Assembly (NCBI GenBank): GCA_020356065.1
Contig: CP070632.1
Span: 1 to 58,664, forward strand
DNA: 58,664 nt
Reading direction: 5' to 3'
DNA from: Nitrospiraceae bacterium
Lineage (GTDB): Bacteria > Nitrospirota > Thermodesulfovibrionia > UBA6902
Part shown: positions 1 to 9,366 of the stretch, piece after piece
Layout: every line of letters starts with the position of its first letter
Numbering within the stretch: the first letter of the stretch is position 1
Program-made: the position numbers and the translations under genes
Notes under the pieces: generated by a model
What the model saw: the letters and a program-made list of their open reading frames with translations, nothing else
Told to the model about the DNA's origin: nothing
Database searches by the model: none

Positions 1-110
1 TTTATGTGGACAGCTACTGCTGATTCTATATTTGATAAAATGACGAGACTTTTATCACTTATTTCCGGGACAGGACACTAGAACCTATCTCAAAATTGAA
101 GTCATATTGA

Positions 111-194
111 TCGTCATGCCCGAAGTCAGTAGTCGGGCATCCAGAAACTCTTGAAAAAAAAGATTCCCGATGAACAGACCTCGGGAATGACAAG
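111..194. repeat. MITE-like palindromic intergenic element
   Basis: The left end reads TCGTCATGCCCGA and the right end TCGGGAATGACA, imperfect inverted termini, with internal CGGGCATCCAGAAA and AGATTCCCGAT segments. This is the look of the dispersed TGTCATTCCCGA...TCGGGAATGACA repeats found between genes in many genomes. No reading frame lies inside. The rest of positions 1-322 shows no gene that I can support. Confidence 0.55.
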
Positions 195-322
195 CTTATT
201 TCAATAGTACCCTGATCTATTTCTATTTTGTGATAGGCTCTAATTGAGTCGTCCGTAAATCGACCCTTCTGGTTAATGATTCACATCAGTATCAGAGGAC
301 TGCCCAATAATATAAGGCAGGG

Positions 323-565
323 TTATTTATCACTGTCTCCGGGTTTTTCAGGACTATGGCATTTAAAACACTGGTCCTTGGGCGGGTGATCTTTTGAACG
401 GGCATACTCTTTATCATCACCATGACACTCAAAACAGTCCTGGACTGTTTTGGCATTTATGTGTTCTTCATCGTATGGTGTGGGTGATACAGTCTCAAGA
501 GACAGGATATAAAGTATGAGTGGTACGGTAAGAATCAGCAGCAGGTATAAGATGCTTTTCATCAT
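323..565 (-). CDS. Small membrane-anchored dihaem c-type cytochrome
   Basis: About 80 residues: one N-terminal hydrophobic segment (roughly residues 4-22, signal anchor) followed by two CXXCH haem c sites (CFECH and CFKCH) about 20 residues apart. A periplasm-facing, membrane-tethered electron carrier is the natural reading. The ATG at 565 is preferred over a TTG at 571 because AAGGAG lies nine bases upstream of it. It is divergent from argG and stands alone. The last residues are charged (PGDSDK). The redox partner is unknown; multihaem cytochrome genes lie about 33 kb away in the same window. Confidence 0.8.
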   Translation of the reverse strand: MMKSILYLLLILTVPLILYILSLETVSPTPYDEEHINAKTVQDCFECHGDDKEYARSKDHPPKDQCFKCHSPEKPGDSDK

Positions 566-684
566 TATCAACTTCTCCTTTTATATCAGTTTTATCGTAT
601 TCTATACATTCATGAATGCGGTTTACTACTATTTTACATTTTTTGGGCCTTGTGATATGTTTATAATTCTCAAAGAGGTGTGAA

Positions 685-1884
685 ATGAAAATTAAAAAAG
701 CTGTCATGGCGTATTCAGGAGGTCTTGACACATCCGTTGCCGTTAAGTGGATGAAGGATACCTATGGATGTGAGGTGATTGCCTATTGTGCCGACCTTGG
801 ACAGGAAGAAGACCTGTCGGTTGTAAAGAAAAAGGCAATCATGACAGGCGCTTCCAGGGCTTACGTACTGGATCTGAAGGAGGAGTTCGTTAAGGACTAC
901 GTATTCCCCATGCTCAGGGCGAGCGCTGTTTATGAGGGTGCATATTTAATGGGGACGTCCATTGCAAGGCCGCTCATAGCAAAAAAGCAGATCGATATAG
1001 CAAAAAAAGAAAAAGCTGATGCAGTTGCTCATGGCGCCACAGGCAAGGGCAATGATCAGGTCCGGTTTGAGTTGACGTACTATGCTCTGAAGCCTGACAT
1101 TAAGGTGGTAGCGCCCTGGAGGGACTGGGAGTTTGACTCCAGAGAATCTCTGATCGCTTATGCGAGGAAGAATAGGATACCCGTACCTGTAACACAGAAG
1201 AAACCATACAGCACAGACAGAAACTTGCTACATATCAGTTTTGAAGGAGGCATACTTGAAGACCCCTGGCTGGAGCCGCCGGATGACATGTTTGTCATGT
1301 CTGTGTCACCGGAGAAGGCCCCTTCAAAGGCTACGTATATTGAAATAGGTTACCGGGACGGCAATCCGGTTACAGTAAACGGAAAGAAGCTTTCTCCTGC
1401 AAAGCTGCTGAAACAGCTGAATACCATAGCCGGTAAAAACGGTATCGGAAGGCTGGATTTTGTCGAAAACAGGTTTGTCGGAATGAAGTCCAGGGGAGTG
1501 TATGAAACCCCGGGCGGCACAGTGCTTCAGATTGCACACAGAGCAGTGGAGTCAGTGACCCTTGACAGGGAAGTTGTCCATCTCAGGGATTCATTAATAC
1601 CAAAATATGCGGAGCTGGTGTATTACGGGTTCTGGTTTTCTCCTGAACGGTATGCCCTGCAGAGCCTTATGGATGAAGCCCAGAAAGGGGTAACCGGAAC
1701 TGTAAGACTCAAGCTTTACAAGGGAAACTGTATTGTAGTGGGAAGGAAGGCACCGAAATCCCTGTATAATCCTGAACTGGCAACATTTGAAGCTGACCGG
1801 GTATATAACCAGAAGGATGCTGAAGGCTTTATCAAACTTAATGCGCTAAGGCTAAAATTAAATAAATTGAAAAGTTCAAAGTAG
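685..1884 (+). CDS. argG: Argininosuccinate synthase
   Basis: Condenses citrulline and aspartate with ATP to argininosuccinate, the penultimate step of arginine synthesis, in the cytosol. The N-terminal PP-loop SGGLDTS is at residues 11-17, and the protein shows the family's [11 protein letters not shown] and YETPGG blocks. 399 residues is the usual length. AGAGGTG stands just upstream of the ATG. No other arginine gene is adjacent, though carB (carbamoyl phosphate) is in the window. The 3' end of the gene runs into an 11-bp periodic repeat, which supplies the TAG stop. Confidence 0.97.
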   Translation: MKIKKAVMAYSGGLDTSVAVKWMKDTYGCEVIAYCADLGQEEDLSVVKKKAIMTGASRAYVLDLKEEFVKDYVFPMLRASAVYEGAYLMGTSIARPLIAKKQIDIAKKEKADAVAHGATGKGNDQVRFELTYYALKPDIKVVAPWRDWEFDSRESLIAYARKNRIPVPVTQKKPYSTDRNLLHISFEGGILEDPWLEPPDDMFVMSVSPEKAPSKATYIEIGYRDGNPVTVNGKKLSPAKLLKQLNTIAGKNGIGRLDFVENRFVGMKSRGVYETPGGTVLQIAHRAVESVTLDREVVHLRDSLIPKYAELVYYGFWFSPERYALQSLMDEAQKGVTGTVRLKLYKGNCIVVGRKAPKSLYNPELATFEADRVYNQKDAEGFIKLNALRLKLNKLKSSK

Positions 1885-2000
1885 TTCAACACTAGTTCAA
1901 CACTAGTTCAACAGTTGTTCAAGTACGCAGTGAAAATCCTGCAAACAATATTAAGCAATTGTTGAGCAATTTTGAACTAGTTTAAACAACGCAATATTTG
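1871..2000. repeat. 11-bp periodic GTTCAA repeat, copy A
   Basis: Five in-phase 11-bp units run from 1871 to 1925, consensus close to NNNGTTCAACN: AAAGTTCAAAG, TAGTTCAACAC twice, TAGTTCAACAG, TTGTTCAAGTA. After a 29-bp break the opposite orientation appears, also in 11-bp steps from 1955 (GCAATTGTTGA, GCAATTTTGAA, CTAGTTTAAAC). The first unit lies inside argG. The inverted halves could pair as RNA or bind a protein on one face of the helix. A relative is at 5560-5723. Confidence 0.75.
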
Positions 2001-2016
2001 AACAACGTAATTGACT

Positions 2017-3114
2017 ATGTCTGATCTGCAGTACTGGATTGCATTAAATTTTCTGCCTGATATAGGCCCTGTCCTGTCACGGAGACTGTTATCTGCTTTT
2101 GGTTCCCCTGAAAATATATTCAGCATGTCATTGAAAGAACTCAGACAGATCGAAGGAGTCGGTAAAAACCGGGCGTTACGTATCACACAATTTAACGGAT
2201 GGGGAAGGGTCCAGAGGGAGATTGACCTTGCTGCAAAGAACAATATCCATATCGTGTCATCTGCCTGTCGGGATTACCCTGAGTGCCTTACGCATATCGT
2301 TGATGCGCCTCCCGTCCTGTACATGAAAGGCAGGATTGAGAGCGCGGACAAATATGCTGTTGCCATGGTGGGATCAAGGAATTCAACGATATATGGGAGA
2401 CAGGTGGCAGGGCAGATTGGTCTGAAGCTTGCCTCGTCAGGACTTACGGTCGTCAGCGGAATGGCACGGGGAGTTGACACATCTTCACATATCGCGGCGC
2501 TAAAGGCAGGCGGCAGGACGATTGCAGTACTTGGTTCCGGCCTGGATGTACCTTATCCTGCGACAAACAGGGAACTCATGAATAAAATAGCCTCTTCCGG
2601 TTGTGTAATCAGCGAATTTCCATTCGGCACGCAGCCATTAAGGGAGAATTTTCCCCGGAGAAACAGGATTATCAGCGCCCTTTCAATGGGTGTCATCGTT
2701 GTTGAAGCTGCACTTGACAGCGGTTCTCTCATTACAGTAACGTATGCTCTTGAGCAGGGAAAAGATGTTTTTGCTGTTCCCGGCAACATAACATCAAGAA
2801 ATTCAAGGGGCACAAATGAACTTATTAAAAACGGGGCAAAACTAATAGAGAGTGCGGATGACGTAATCAGCGATTTAAAGCCGCAGTTACAGGGAGCCCT
2901 TAAGGAAGATATACGGATAAGAGAAATTGAATGTGCACAACTCTCTGACGATGAAAAGTCGGTCTTCAGGTGTCTCAGCGCAGAACCAAAACATATTGAC
3001 ATGATTGTCAGGGAAGAGAAGATTGCTATGGGAAAGGCATTGTCCATTCTTTTAGGCCTGGAGCTTAAAGGAGTTGTCAGCCAGTCAGAAGGGAAGCTGT
3101 TTTCCCTGAATTGA
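2017..3114 (+). CDS. dprA: DNA processing protein DprA (Smf)
   Basis: Binds single-stranded DNA and loads RecA during natural transformation and recombination. An N-terminal helix-hairpin-helix region (about 10-60) is followed by a Rossmann-like DprA core with VGSRNSTIYG, SGMARGVDTSSH, VLGSGLDVPYP and FPRRNRIISALS, then a C-terminal winged-helix (DML1-like) segment. About 365 residues is typical. The ATG at 2017 is favoured over a TTG at 2011; neither has a clear Shine-Dalgarno. It lies upstream of topA, a common order. A TfoX N-domain protein is elsewhere in the window, but no uptake machinery is. Confidence 0.94.
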   Translation: MSDLQYWIALNFLPDIGPVLSRRLLSAFGSPENIFSMSLKELRQIEGVGKNRALRITQFNGWGRVQREIDLAAKNNIHIVSSACRDYPECLTHIVDAPPVLYMKGRIESADKYAVAMVGSRNSTIYGRQVAGQIGLKLASSGLTVVSGMARGVDTSSHIAALKAGGRTIAVLGSGLDVPYPATNRELMNKIASSGCVISEFPFGTQPLRENFPRRNRIISALSMGVIVVEAALDSGSLITVTYALEQGKDVFAVPGNITSRNSRGTNELIKNGAKLIESADDVISDLKPQLQGALKEDIRIREIECAQLSDDEKSVFRCLSAEPKHIDMIVREEKIAMGKALSILLGLELKGVVSQSEGKLFSLN

Positions 3115-3251
3115 TGTGATAAAGGTTTTTATGGAATCTCCGATAAAGAAATCGATGATAATTAATTCAGTTTTAGTAAAACTCCTGACAGGGAGTATCA
3201 CGCTTTTGCATCACGACAGTGAAGATTGCGTTACATAAGGAAGAGAAAAAA

Positions 3252-5501
3252 TTGAAATCCTTATTAATTGTTGAGTCACCGACCAAAGTTAAGACCCTCA
3301 GTAAATTTCTCGGAAAAGATTTTACGATCAAGGCTTCGGTAGGTCATGTAAAAGACCTTCCAAAAAAAGAGATAGGTGTTGATATAGAAAACGATCTCAC
3401 ACCGACCTATGTTGTAATCGAGGGTAAGGAAAAGGTGCTGAAGGAGCTGAAAAAGGCAGCACAGAAAGCGGACAAAATCTATCTCGGCCCCGACCCTGAC
3501 AGGGAGGGTGAGGCCATTGCGTGGCATATTGCAGAAGAACTGAACGGTTCGTCTGATAAGGTCTTCAGGGTTGAATTTAACGAGATAACAGAAAAAGCTG
3601 TCACCGATGCGATAAAACATCCCAGAAAGATTAATTCCTATCTGGTTGACGCGCAGCAGGCCAGAAGAATTCTGGACAGACTTGTGGGATACAAACTGTC
3701 GCCTTTATTATGGAGAAAAGTGAGACGGGGTCTCAGCGCAGGAAGGGTCCAGTCAGTAGCGTTGCGGCTGGTCGTTGACAGGGAAAAAGAGATTGAGGCC
3801 TTTAAAACAAAAGAGTACTGGAGCATTACCGCCAGGCTTGAAGGCAGGGAGCCTCCCCCGTTTGAAGCGAAACTCTTTAAGGTAAGCGGAGAAAAAATAG
3901 AGATCGGAAACGGCGATGATGCCAGCGCTATTGTGGAGGATCTTGCAGACAAAACCTTAGCCGTAACAAGGGTTGATAAGAAAACGAGAAGGCGATCACC
4001 TGCTCCTCCATTTATTACAAGCACGCTTCAGCAGGAGGCATCCAGAAAGCTGAGATTCACAGCTAAAAAGACGATGTTAGTTGCACAACAGCTTTATGAA
4101 GGTATTGAACTGGGGACCGAGGGTTCAGTTGGAATGATTACCTATATGAGGACCGACTCCGTGAAGGTCGCGGATGAAGCGCAGCATGAAGCCCGTGCAT
4201 TTATTAGAGGAGAATTCGGGAATGACTATATGCCGCAAAAGCCGCCTGTGTATAAAAGCAAAAAATCAGCCCAGGAGGCGCATGAAGCAATCAGGCCCAC
4301 GTCAGTGCTCAGACCTCCACAGGCAGTGAAGAATTATATGAGCCGGGACCAGCATAAGCTTTACACACTGATATGGAACCGGTTTATAGCATGCCAGATG
4401 ATATCAGCTACGCTCGAGCAGACCTCTGTTGATATCGAGGCTGACAAATATTTATTCAGGGCGTCCGGGACCGTAGTCAAATTTCCGGGATTTATGAAGC
4501 TTTACATAGAAAGCGGTGATAACGGCAAGGTTGAAGAAGGACTGCTTCCGTTACTCGCTGAAGGTGATACGCTTAAGACACTGGGTATTACACCAAAACA
4601 GCATTTTACGCAGCCGCCTCCACGTTATTCTGAGGCTACGCTTGTAAAAGAACTGGAAGCAAAGGGTATCGGGAGACCAAGTACGTATGCGAACATAATT
4701 TCGACCATACTTGACAGGAAGTACACCGAAAAGGTAGAGGGAAGGTTCAAGCCCTCGGAACTCGGTGTTGTAGTGAGTGATATGCTTGTTGAGAGATTCT
4801 CAGAGCTGATGGATTATAACTTTACTGCAAAGATGGAGAATAATCTTGACAAAATTGAAGAGGGTGGATTCAGATGGGTCGATATTGTGATGGACTTTTA
4901 CCGACCCTTTGACAGAGACCTGGAAGAGGCCATGAATTTACAGGGCAAAGTCAAACCTGAAGATATTCCCACTGATGAGATATGTGATAAGTGCGGCAAG
5001 CCCATGGTTATCAAGTGGGGACGGCATGGGAGGTTTGTGGCCTGCACAGGATTTCCTGACTGTAAAAATACAAGACCGCTTGAGGGAGAAGGGAATGGTC
5101 AGGGTGCTGAAATACACAAGACGGACGAAAAATGTGAAAAATGTGGATCTGACATGGTTTTGAAGTCAGGAAAATTCGGAAGATTTCTAGCCTGCAGCAA
5201 ATACCCTGAGTGCAAGACAACCAAACCGCTCAGTATCGGCATAAAGTGTCCGGATGACGGGGGAGAGCTTGTTGAAAGAGGCACAAAAAAGGGTAAGGTG
5301 TTTTACAGCTGCGGCAATTATCCGACATGTAAATTCGCCACCTGGTATAAACCGGTTGACAGAAGCTGCCCGCAGTGCGGGGCATCGATCCTGGTTGAAA
5401 AGCGAACCAAAAAGGGGGAATACACTGCCTGCCTTAAAAAGGGCTGCGGTTATAAGGAAGAGATTGAAGAAGCAGCAGAGGAGCAGGAATTCGATGTTTG
5501 A
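3252..5501 (+). CDS. topA: DNA topoisomerase I
   Basis: Type IA topoisomerase that relaxes negative supercoils. The N-terminal Toprim region (LLIVESPTKVKT, DPDREGEAIAWH) precedes the core with the catalytic tyrosine in GMITYMRTDS (Tyr298 from this start). The C-terminus has four tandem zinc-ribbon units: the first, second and fourth keep CXXC...C...C pairs, while the third begins CPDDGG and has lost one Cys. The TTG at 3252 is chosen because AAGGAAG sits eight bases upstream and MKSLLIVESP matches the family N-terminus; a GTG at 3219 would add eleven residues. About 749 residues. Confidence 0.96.
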   Translation: MKSLLIVESPTKVKTLSKFLGKDFTIKASVGHVKDLPKKEIGVDIENDLTPTYVVIEGKEKVLKELKKAAQKADKIYLGPDPDREGEAIAWHIAEELNGSSDKVFRVEFNEITEKAVTDAIKHPRKINSYLVDAQQARRILDRLVGYKLSPLLWRKVRRGLSAGRVQSVALRLVVDREKEIEAFKTKEYWSITARLEGREPPPFEAKLFKVSGEKIEIGNGDDASAIVEDLADKTLAVTRVDKKTRRRSPAPPFITSTLQQEASRKLRFTAKKTMLVAQQLYEGIELGTEGSVGMITYMRTDSVKVADEAQHEARAFIRGEFGNDYMPQKPPVYKSKKSAQEAHEAIRPTSVLRPPQAVKNYMSRDQHKLYTLIWNRFIACQMISATLEQTSVDIEADKYLFRASGTVVKFPGFMKLYIESGDNGKVEEGLLPLLAEGDTLKTLGITPKQHFTQPPPRYSEATLVKELEAKGIGRPSTYANIISTILDRKYTEKVEGRFKPSELGVVVSDMLVERFSELMDYNFTAKMENNLDKIEEGGFRWVDIVMDFYRPFDRDLEEAMNLQGKVKPEDIPTDEICDKCGKPMVIKWGRHGRFVACTGFPDCKNTRPLEGEGNGQGAEIHKTDEKCEKCGSDMVLKSGKFGRFLACSKYPECKTTKPLSIGIKCPDDGGELVERGTKKGKVFYSCGNYPTCKFATWYKPVDRSCPQCGASILVEKRTKKGEYTACLKKGCGYKEEIEEAAEEQEFDV

Positions 5502-5559
5502 GCGCATCTCATTTTTATAGTTTTCACCTATCCGGCAACGTACCCATTAAAATCCCTAA

Positions 5560-5723
5560 TATATGTCAACAGCAGTTCAACGGCTGCTCAATAGTAGTTC
5601 AATAATCGTTCAAAGTTGATATAAACTGATCCATACATCTTTAAACCTCTGTTGAGCAACTGTTGAACGGTGGTTCAACTATTGTTGATCCATCGTTGAA
5701 CCATCGTTGATCTATCGTCAAGC
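5560..5723. repeat. 11-bp periodic GTTCAA/GTTGA repeat, copy B
   Basis: Five in-phase 11-bp units (5560-5614: TATATGTCAAC, AGCAGTTCAAC, GGCTGCTCAAT, AGTAGTTCAAT, AATCGTTCAAA) are followed after 32 bp by seven more (5647-5723: CTCTGTTGAGC, AACTGTTGAAC, GGTGGTTCAAC, TATTGTTGATC, CATCGTTGAAC, CATCGTTGATC, TATCGTCAAGC). The core is GTT(C/G)A at a fixed place in each unit. The array fills the 291-bp gap between topA and mutS2; nothing else was seen there. Confidence 0.75.
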
Positions 5724-5792
5724 AATATGACATGGAGGGAACGAAATGCTGCTTTGCCAAAGGGATGAATTATATTGTAATCTTTTTAAATC

Positions 5793-8171
5793 ATGGATAA
5801 TCATACTTATCGGGTACTTGAATTCCATAAGATTCTGGATATGGCCTCTGCCTTTGCTGTTACTACACCCGGCAGAGGTCTGGTCAAGGGATTAAAACCT
5901 CTTTCAGCTATCGAACGCATAGGCGAACAGATAGCTCTTATTTCTGAATGCAGACAGATCCTTTCTGAGGGGCGTTCCATCGGCATAGAGCAGTTTGATG
6001 ACCTCCTGCCTCTATTGCAGAAACTGAGGCCGGCTGAATCCATTCTTGAGCCTCATGAATTCAGATCCTTCCTGCCGCTTTTTTATTCCGCTTTCAATAT
6101 GAAAATCATCAGCAATAGCCCTTATTACCCGGGATTGGGAGAAATTGCATCCGGACTGATTACGCATGCCGAATTAAAGGACGCCATAGAAAGATCCATT
6201 GACAGGGAAGGTAACATCGCTGACGCAGCTTCGCCTGAACTCTTCCATATCAGGCAAAGTATAAAGACGTGTGAAGGAAGGATCAAGACTATTCTTGACG
6301 GGATACTTAAACAGAAAGAGCTTGAACCTCATCTGCAGGACTATTATCTGGCGGAAAGAAATAACAGATGGGTCATTCCAGTCAGGACCGACTCCAAGGG
6401 CAGTGTACCCGGTGTCGTCCATGACATCTCCAACACAGGGGAGACAGTCTATGTAGAGCCCTATTCAATACAGATTCCCGGCAATGAGCTCGAATCTCTC
6501 AGGGCCGAGGAAAAACTTGAAGTGTACAGAATATTACAGAGGCTGGCAGCCCTTCTCAGAGATAACCTAAACACCATTGAAAGTGACTGTCATATCATTG
6601 CGCGCGTGGATGCCCTGAATGCATTGGCAGGATTTGCAGAGAAGATGAAGATGTCTCCTCCTGAGCTTAATGATAGAGGCTTTGTACGAATACTGTCAGG
6701 CAGGCACCCTCTCTTATGGAAGGCACTTGATAAAGAAGGTCGTGACCATGCCCTTGTCCCGCTTGATATTGAAATTGGAAGAAATAACACGTGTATGGTA
6801 ATTACCGGATCCAATGCCGGAGGAAAAACAGTCGCGCTCAAGACCATCGGTACGCTGACAATGATGGCCCTCTCAGGAATGCATGTTCCTGCAGGATCAG
6901 GCACTTCAATCCCGTTTCTGAGTAAAGTATTTGCAGACATTGGTGATGATCAGTCAATAGAACAGAACCTTTCGACCTTTTCGGCCCATGTCACCCGAAT
7001 AACTGAAATCCTGGATTCGAGCGATCCGAAATCACTGGTACTTATCGATGAATTGGGGACAGGGACAGATCCTGAACAGGGAGGTGCGTTATCGTGCGCC
7101 ATTTTAAAAAAATTAAAAGAGACAGGGACACTTACCATTGTTTCGACCCATCTCGGTATGCTCAAGGCATTTGCTCATGCAGAGCAGGGCATGATAAACA
7201 GCTCAATGGAGATGCGTGAAATAACAGATAACGGGAGTACATCGTTTAAGCCAACATACAGACTTTCGGTTGGGGAGCCCGGTACATCGCATGCCTTTGA
7301 AATCGCTGAAACCCTTGGTCTGCCAGGTGAGGTTGTTGAAGAGGCAAGAAAATTCCTGAAAGGAGAGGGAACAGAGATTGAATCGTTGATAACTGATCTG
7401 AAAAGGAAAAACGTGGAGATGGATAAGAGGCTTGAAGAGACAGAGAATCTTAAGCTTGAAGTTTCAGTGTTGAGGTCAGCACTTAATCGGGAGCTGTTGA
7501 GGATTCAATCAGAGAAACAGCAATCAATGGCCAGGGCCATGGACGAGGCTGAAGAGATAATAAGAGATACAAAAAAACTGGCAGCTGAAATGATAGATAA
7601 CATGAAAAAAACCGGCATTTCAGAAAAAAGAAAGATTTTAAAAGATCTGGACAGGACGCAGAAAGAACTCAACACACGGAAACAGGAGTACGCACCTGAA
7701 AGACGTTCAGCGATTAAAGAAATCAGAAAGGGCCAGTATGTTTTTATTCACTCCTTAAGGACGCATGGTATCATTATGGCGGTCAATGAGAAAACAGGCC
7801 GTTGCAGCGTAATGGTCAATGAAAAGGAAGTTATGATTCCTCTCTCAGGGCTGTCAGAACCCGCACCTGATGCTGGAAAGAAAAGTGACAGGGACGTATT
7901 GCAATTCGCACCCACAATTGTCGATGATACTATTTCTGATTACATCAATGTGGTTGGTAAGAGGGTAGATCCGGCGCTATCTCTTATAGAGCGCTATTTG
8001 AATGACGCATCACTTGCAGGGTTACGGCAGGTGAAAATCATACATGGTATCGGAACCGGCATACTTTCAGGTGCGATACATGATTACCTGAAGGACCATC
8101 CGTTAGTAGAGAATTTCAGAAAAGGATGCGAAGAAGAAGGTTCTGCAGGAGTTACAATTGTTACGTTGTGA
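5793..8171 (+). CDS. mutS2: Endonuclease MutS2
   Basis: MutS-family ATPase with a C-terminal Smr nuclease domain; family members suppress homologous recombination or act on collided ribosomes. The Walker A motif GSNAGGKT is at about 339-346, followed by the MutS signature blocks (LVLIDELGTGTDPEQG, STHLGML). A long charged coiled region (about 515-640) leads to the KOW-like segment and the Smr domain (about 710-792) with HGIGTG in place of the usual HGKGTG. 792 residues is normal. No convincing Shine-Dalgarno precedes the ATG. Confidence 0.95.
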   Translation: MDNHTYRVLEFHKILDMASAFAVTTPGRGLVKGLKPLSAIERIGEQIALISECRQILSEGRSIGIEQFDDLLPLLQKLRPAESILEPHEFRSFLPLFYSAFNMKIISNSPYYPGLGEIASGLITHAELKDAIERSIDREGNIADAASPELFHIRQSIKTCEGRIKTILDGILKQKELEPHLQDYYLAERNNRWVIPVRTDSKGSVPGVVHDISNTGETVYVEPYSIQIPGNELESLRAEEKLEVYRILQRLAALLRDNLNTIESDCHIIARVDALNALAGFAEKMKMSPPELNDRGFVRILSGRHPLLWKALDKEGRDHALVPLDIEIGRNNTCMVITGSNAGGKTVALKTIGTLTMMALSGMHVPAGSGTSIPFLSKVFADIGDDQSIEQNLSTFSAHVTRITEILDSSDPKSLVLIDELGTGTDPEQGGALSCAILKKLKETGTLTIVSTHLGMLKAFAHAEQGMINSSMEMREITDNGSTSFKPTYRLSVGEPGTSHAFEIAETLGLPGEVVEEARKFLKGEGTEIESLITDLKRKNVEMDKRLEETENLKLEVSVLRSALNRELLRIQSEKQQSMARAMDEAEEIIRDTKKLAAEMIDNMKKTGISEKRKILKDLDRTQKELNTRKQEYAPERRSAIKEIRKGQYVFIHSLRTHGIIMAVNEKTGRCSVMVNEKEVMIPLSGLSEPAPDAGKKSDRDVLQFAPTIVDDTISDYINVVGKRVDPALSLIERYLNDASLAGLRQVKIIHGIGTGILSGAIHDYLKDHPLVENFRKGCEEEGSAGVTIVTL

Positions 8172-8199
8172 TAATGATTATGGATAAGCCCTGAACAGT

Positions 8200-9366
8200 A
8201 TGGTACAGGGCAAGCCGGAATCATATGATCATGGTTATGAAATGAAGAAACTTATTAAAAAAATATCTCCCTTTATGGTCATGGATATTCTTGCACGGGC
8301 ACGGACCATGAAAAATGCGATTCATATGGAGGTGGGTGAGCCTGACCTTGAGCCTTCGGAAAAGGTAAAAGAGGCATTTAAGAAAGCTATCAGGGACAAT
8401 AAGTTTCATTATACGCCGGCGACGGGATTGACAGAACTCAGGGAAAAAATAGCTGATTACTATATGATTAAATATAATGTATCGATTTCTCCTGAAAGGA
8501 TAATTGTTACGCCGGGCACGTCCGGTGCCTTTATGGTGGTTTTTTCCCTCCTTGCGGACAGGGATAAAAAAATCGTTCTGTCTGACCCGTCTTACCCATG
8601 CTATAAAAACTTTGCGTACTTCCTGGATACAGAACCGGAGTTCATCCCCGTAGACAGGCATACAAATTATGAGATATCTGCTGAGACGGTCAGGGAAATG
8701 AACAATATCGGGTCGCTTGTTGTATCATCCCCCTCAAATCCGGTCGGAAACCTGTATAACGATAAGACGATTGAGGGACTGATCAGTCTTGCCGATCAAA
8801 AGGGCTTCTATTTCATTTCCGATGAGATCTACCATGGTCTTGTTTACGATAAAAAGGAGCGCACTGCGCTGGAGTTTTCAGACCGTGCAATAGTCATTAA
8901 CGGTTTTTCAAAATATTTCTGTATGCCCGGTTTCAGGGTGGGGTGGATGATTTTGCCCGAGGAACTTGTCAGACAGGCAGAAATCATAATTCAGAATATT
9001 TTTATTGCCGCCAATACACCTGCTCAGCATGCTGCACTGGCGGCATTTGACTTGAATCATCTTGCGTATGTAAGAAATACATTCAGGGAAAGAAGAGACT
9101 TTCTCTATAATGAACTGAAGGAGATATTTATCATTGATGCAGCACCCGACGGTGCATTTTATATTTGGGCCGATATAAGCACATACAGTAAAGACTCAAT
9201 GGAATTCTGCCGGCGACTCCTCGATGAAAAGGCAGTTGCCATTACGCCGGGGATTGACTTTGGCAGCAATCATACAAATCATTATGTAAGGCTTGCATAT
9301 ACTCAGGAGATAGCAAAATTAACGGCAGGGATTAAACGACTTAAGGAATTCCTAGCGCACGCGTAA
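8200..9366 (+). CDS. Class I/II pyridoxal-phosphate aminotransferase
   Basis: Fold-type I PLP enzyme: the GEPDLEPSEKV start, the SPSNPVGN block, DEIYHGLVY and the PLP-lysine motif NGFSKYF (Lys238), followed by PGFRVGW. Length fits the aspartate/aromatic aminotransferase group; substrate cannot be set from sequence alone. The ATG at 8200 gives 388 residues, while the ATG at 8242 (MKKLIKKISPF) is at least as likely because homologues usually begin near there. It starts 28 bases after mutS2 and its end overlaps the convergent methyltransferase gene by 15 bases. Confidence 0.88.
   Translation: MVQGKPESYDHGYEMKKLIKKISPFMVMDILARARTMKNAIHMEVGEPDLEPSEKVKEAFKKAIRDNKFHYTPATGLTELREKIADYYMIKYNVSISPERIIVTPGTSGAFMVVFSLLADRDKKIVLSDPSYPCYKNFAYFLDTEPEFIPVDRHTNYEISAETVREMNNIGSLVVSSPSNPVGNLYNDKTIEGLISLADQKGFYFISDEIYHGLVYDKKERTALEFSDRAIVINGFSKYFCMPGFRVGWMILPEELVRQAEIIIQNIFIAANTPAQHAALAAFDLNHLAYVRNTFRERRDFLYNELKEIFIIDAAPDGAFYIWADISTYSKDSMEFCRRLLDEKAVAITPGIDFGSNHTNHYVRLAYTQEIAKLTAGIKRLKEFLAHA

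Noticed and set aside
1-110. IS end at the left edge
   Set aside because: A GGGACAGGACACT stretch hints at an element terminus but only one side is present and there is no transposase.
1871-5723. CRISPR-like short repeats
   Set aside because: Units are 11 bp, degenerate and without spacers of CRISPR length; no cas gene is present.
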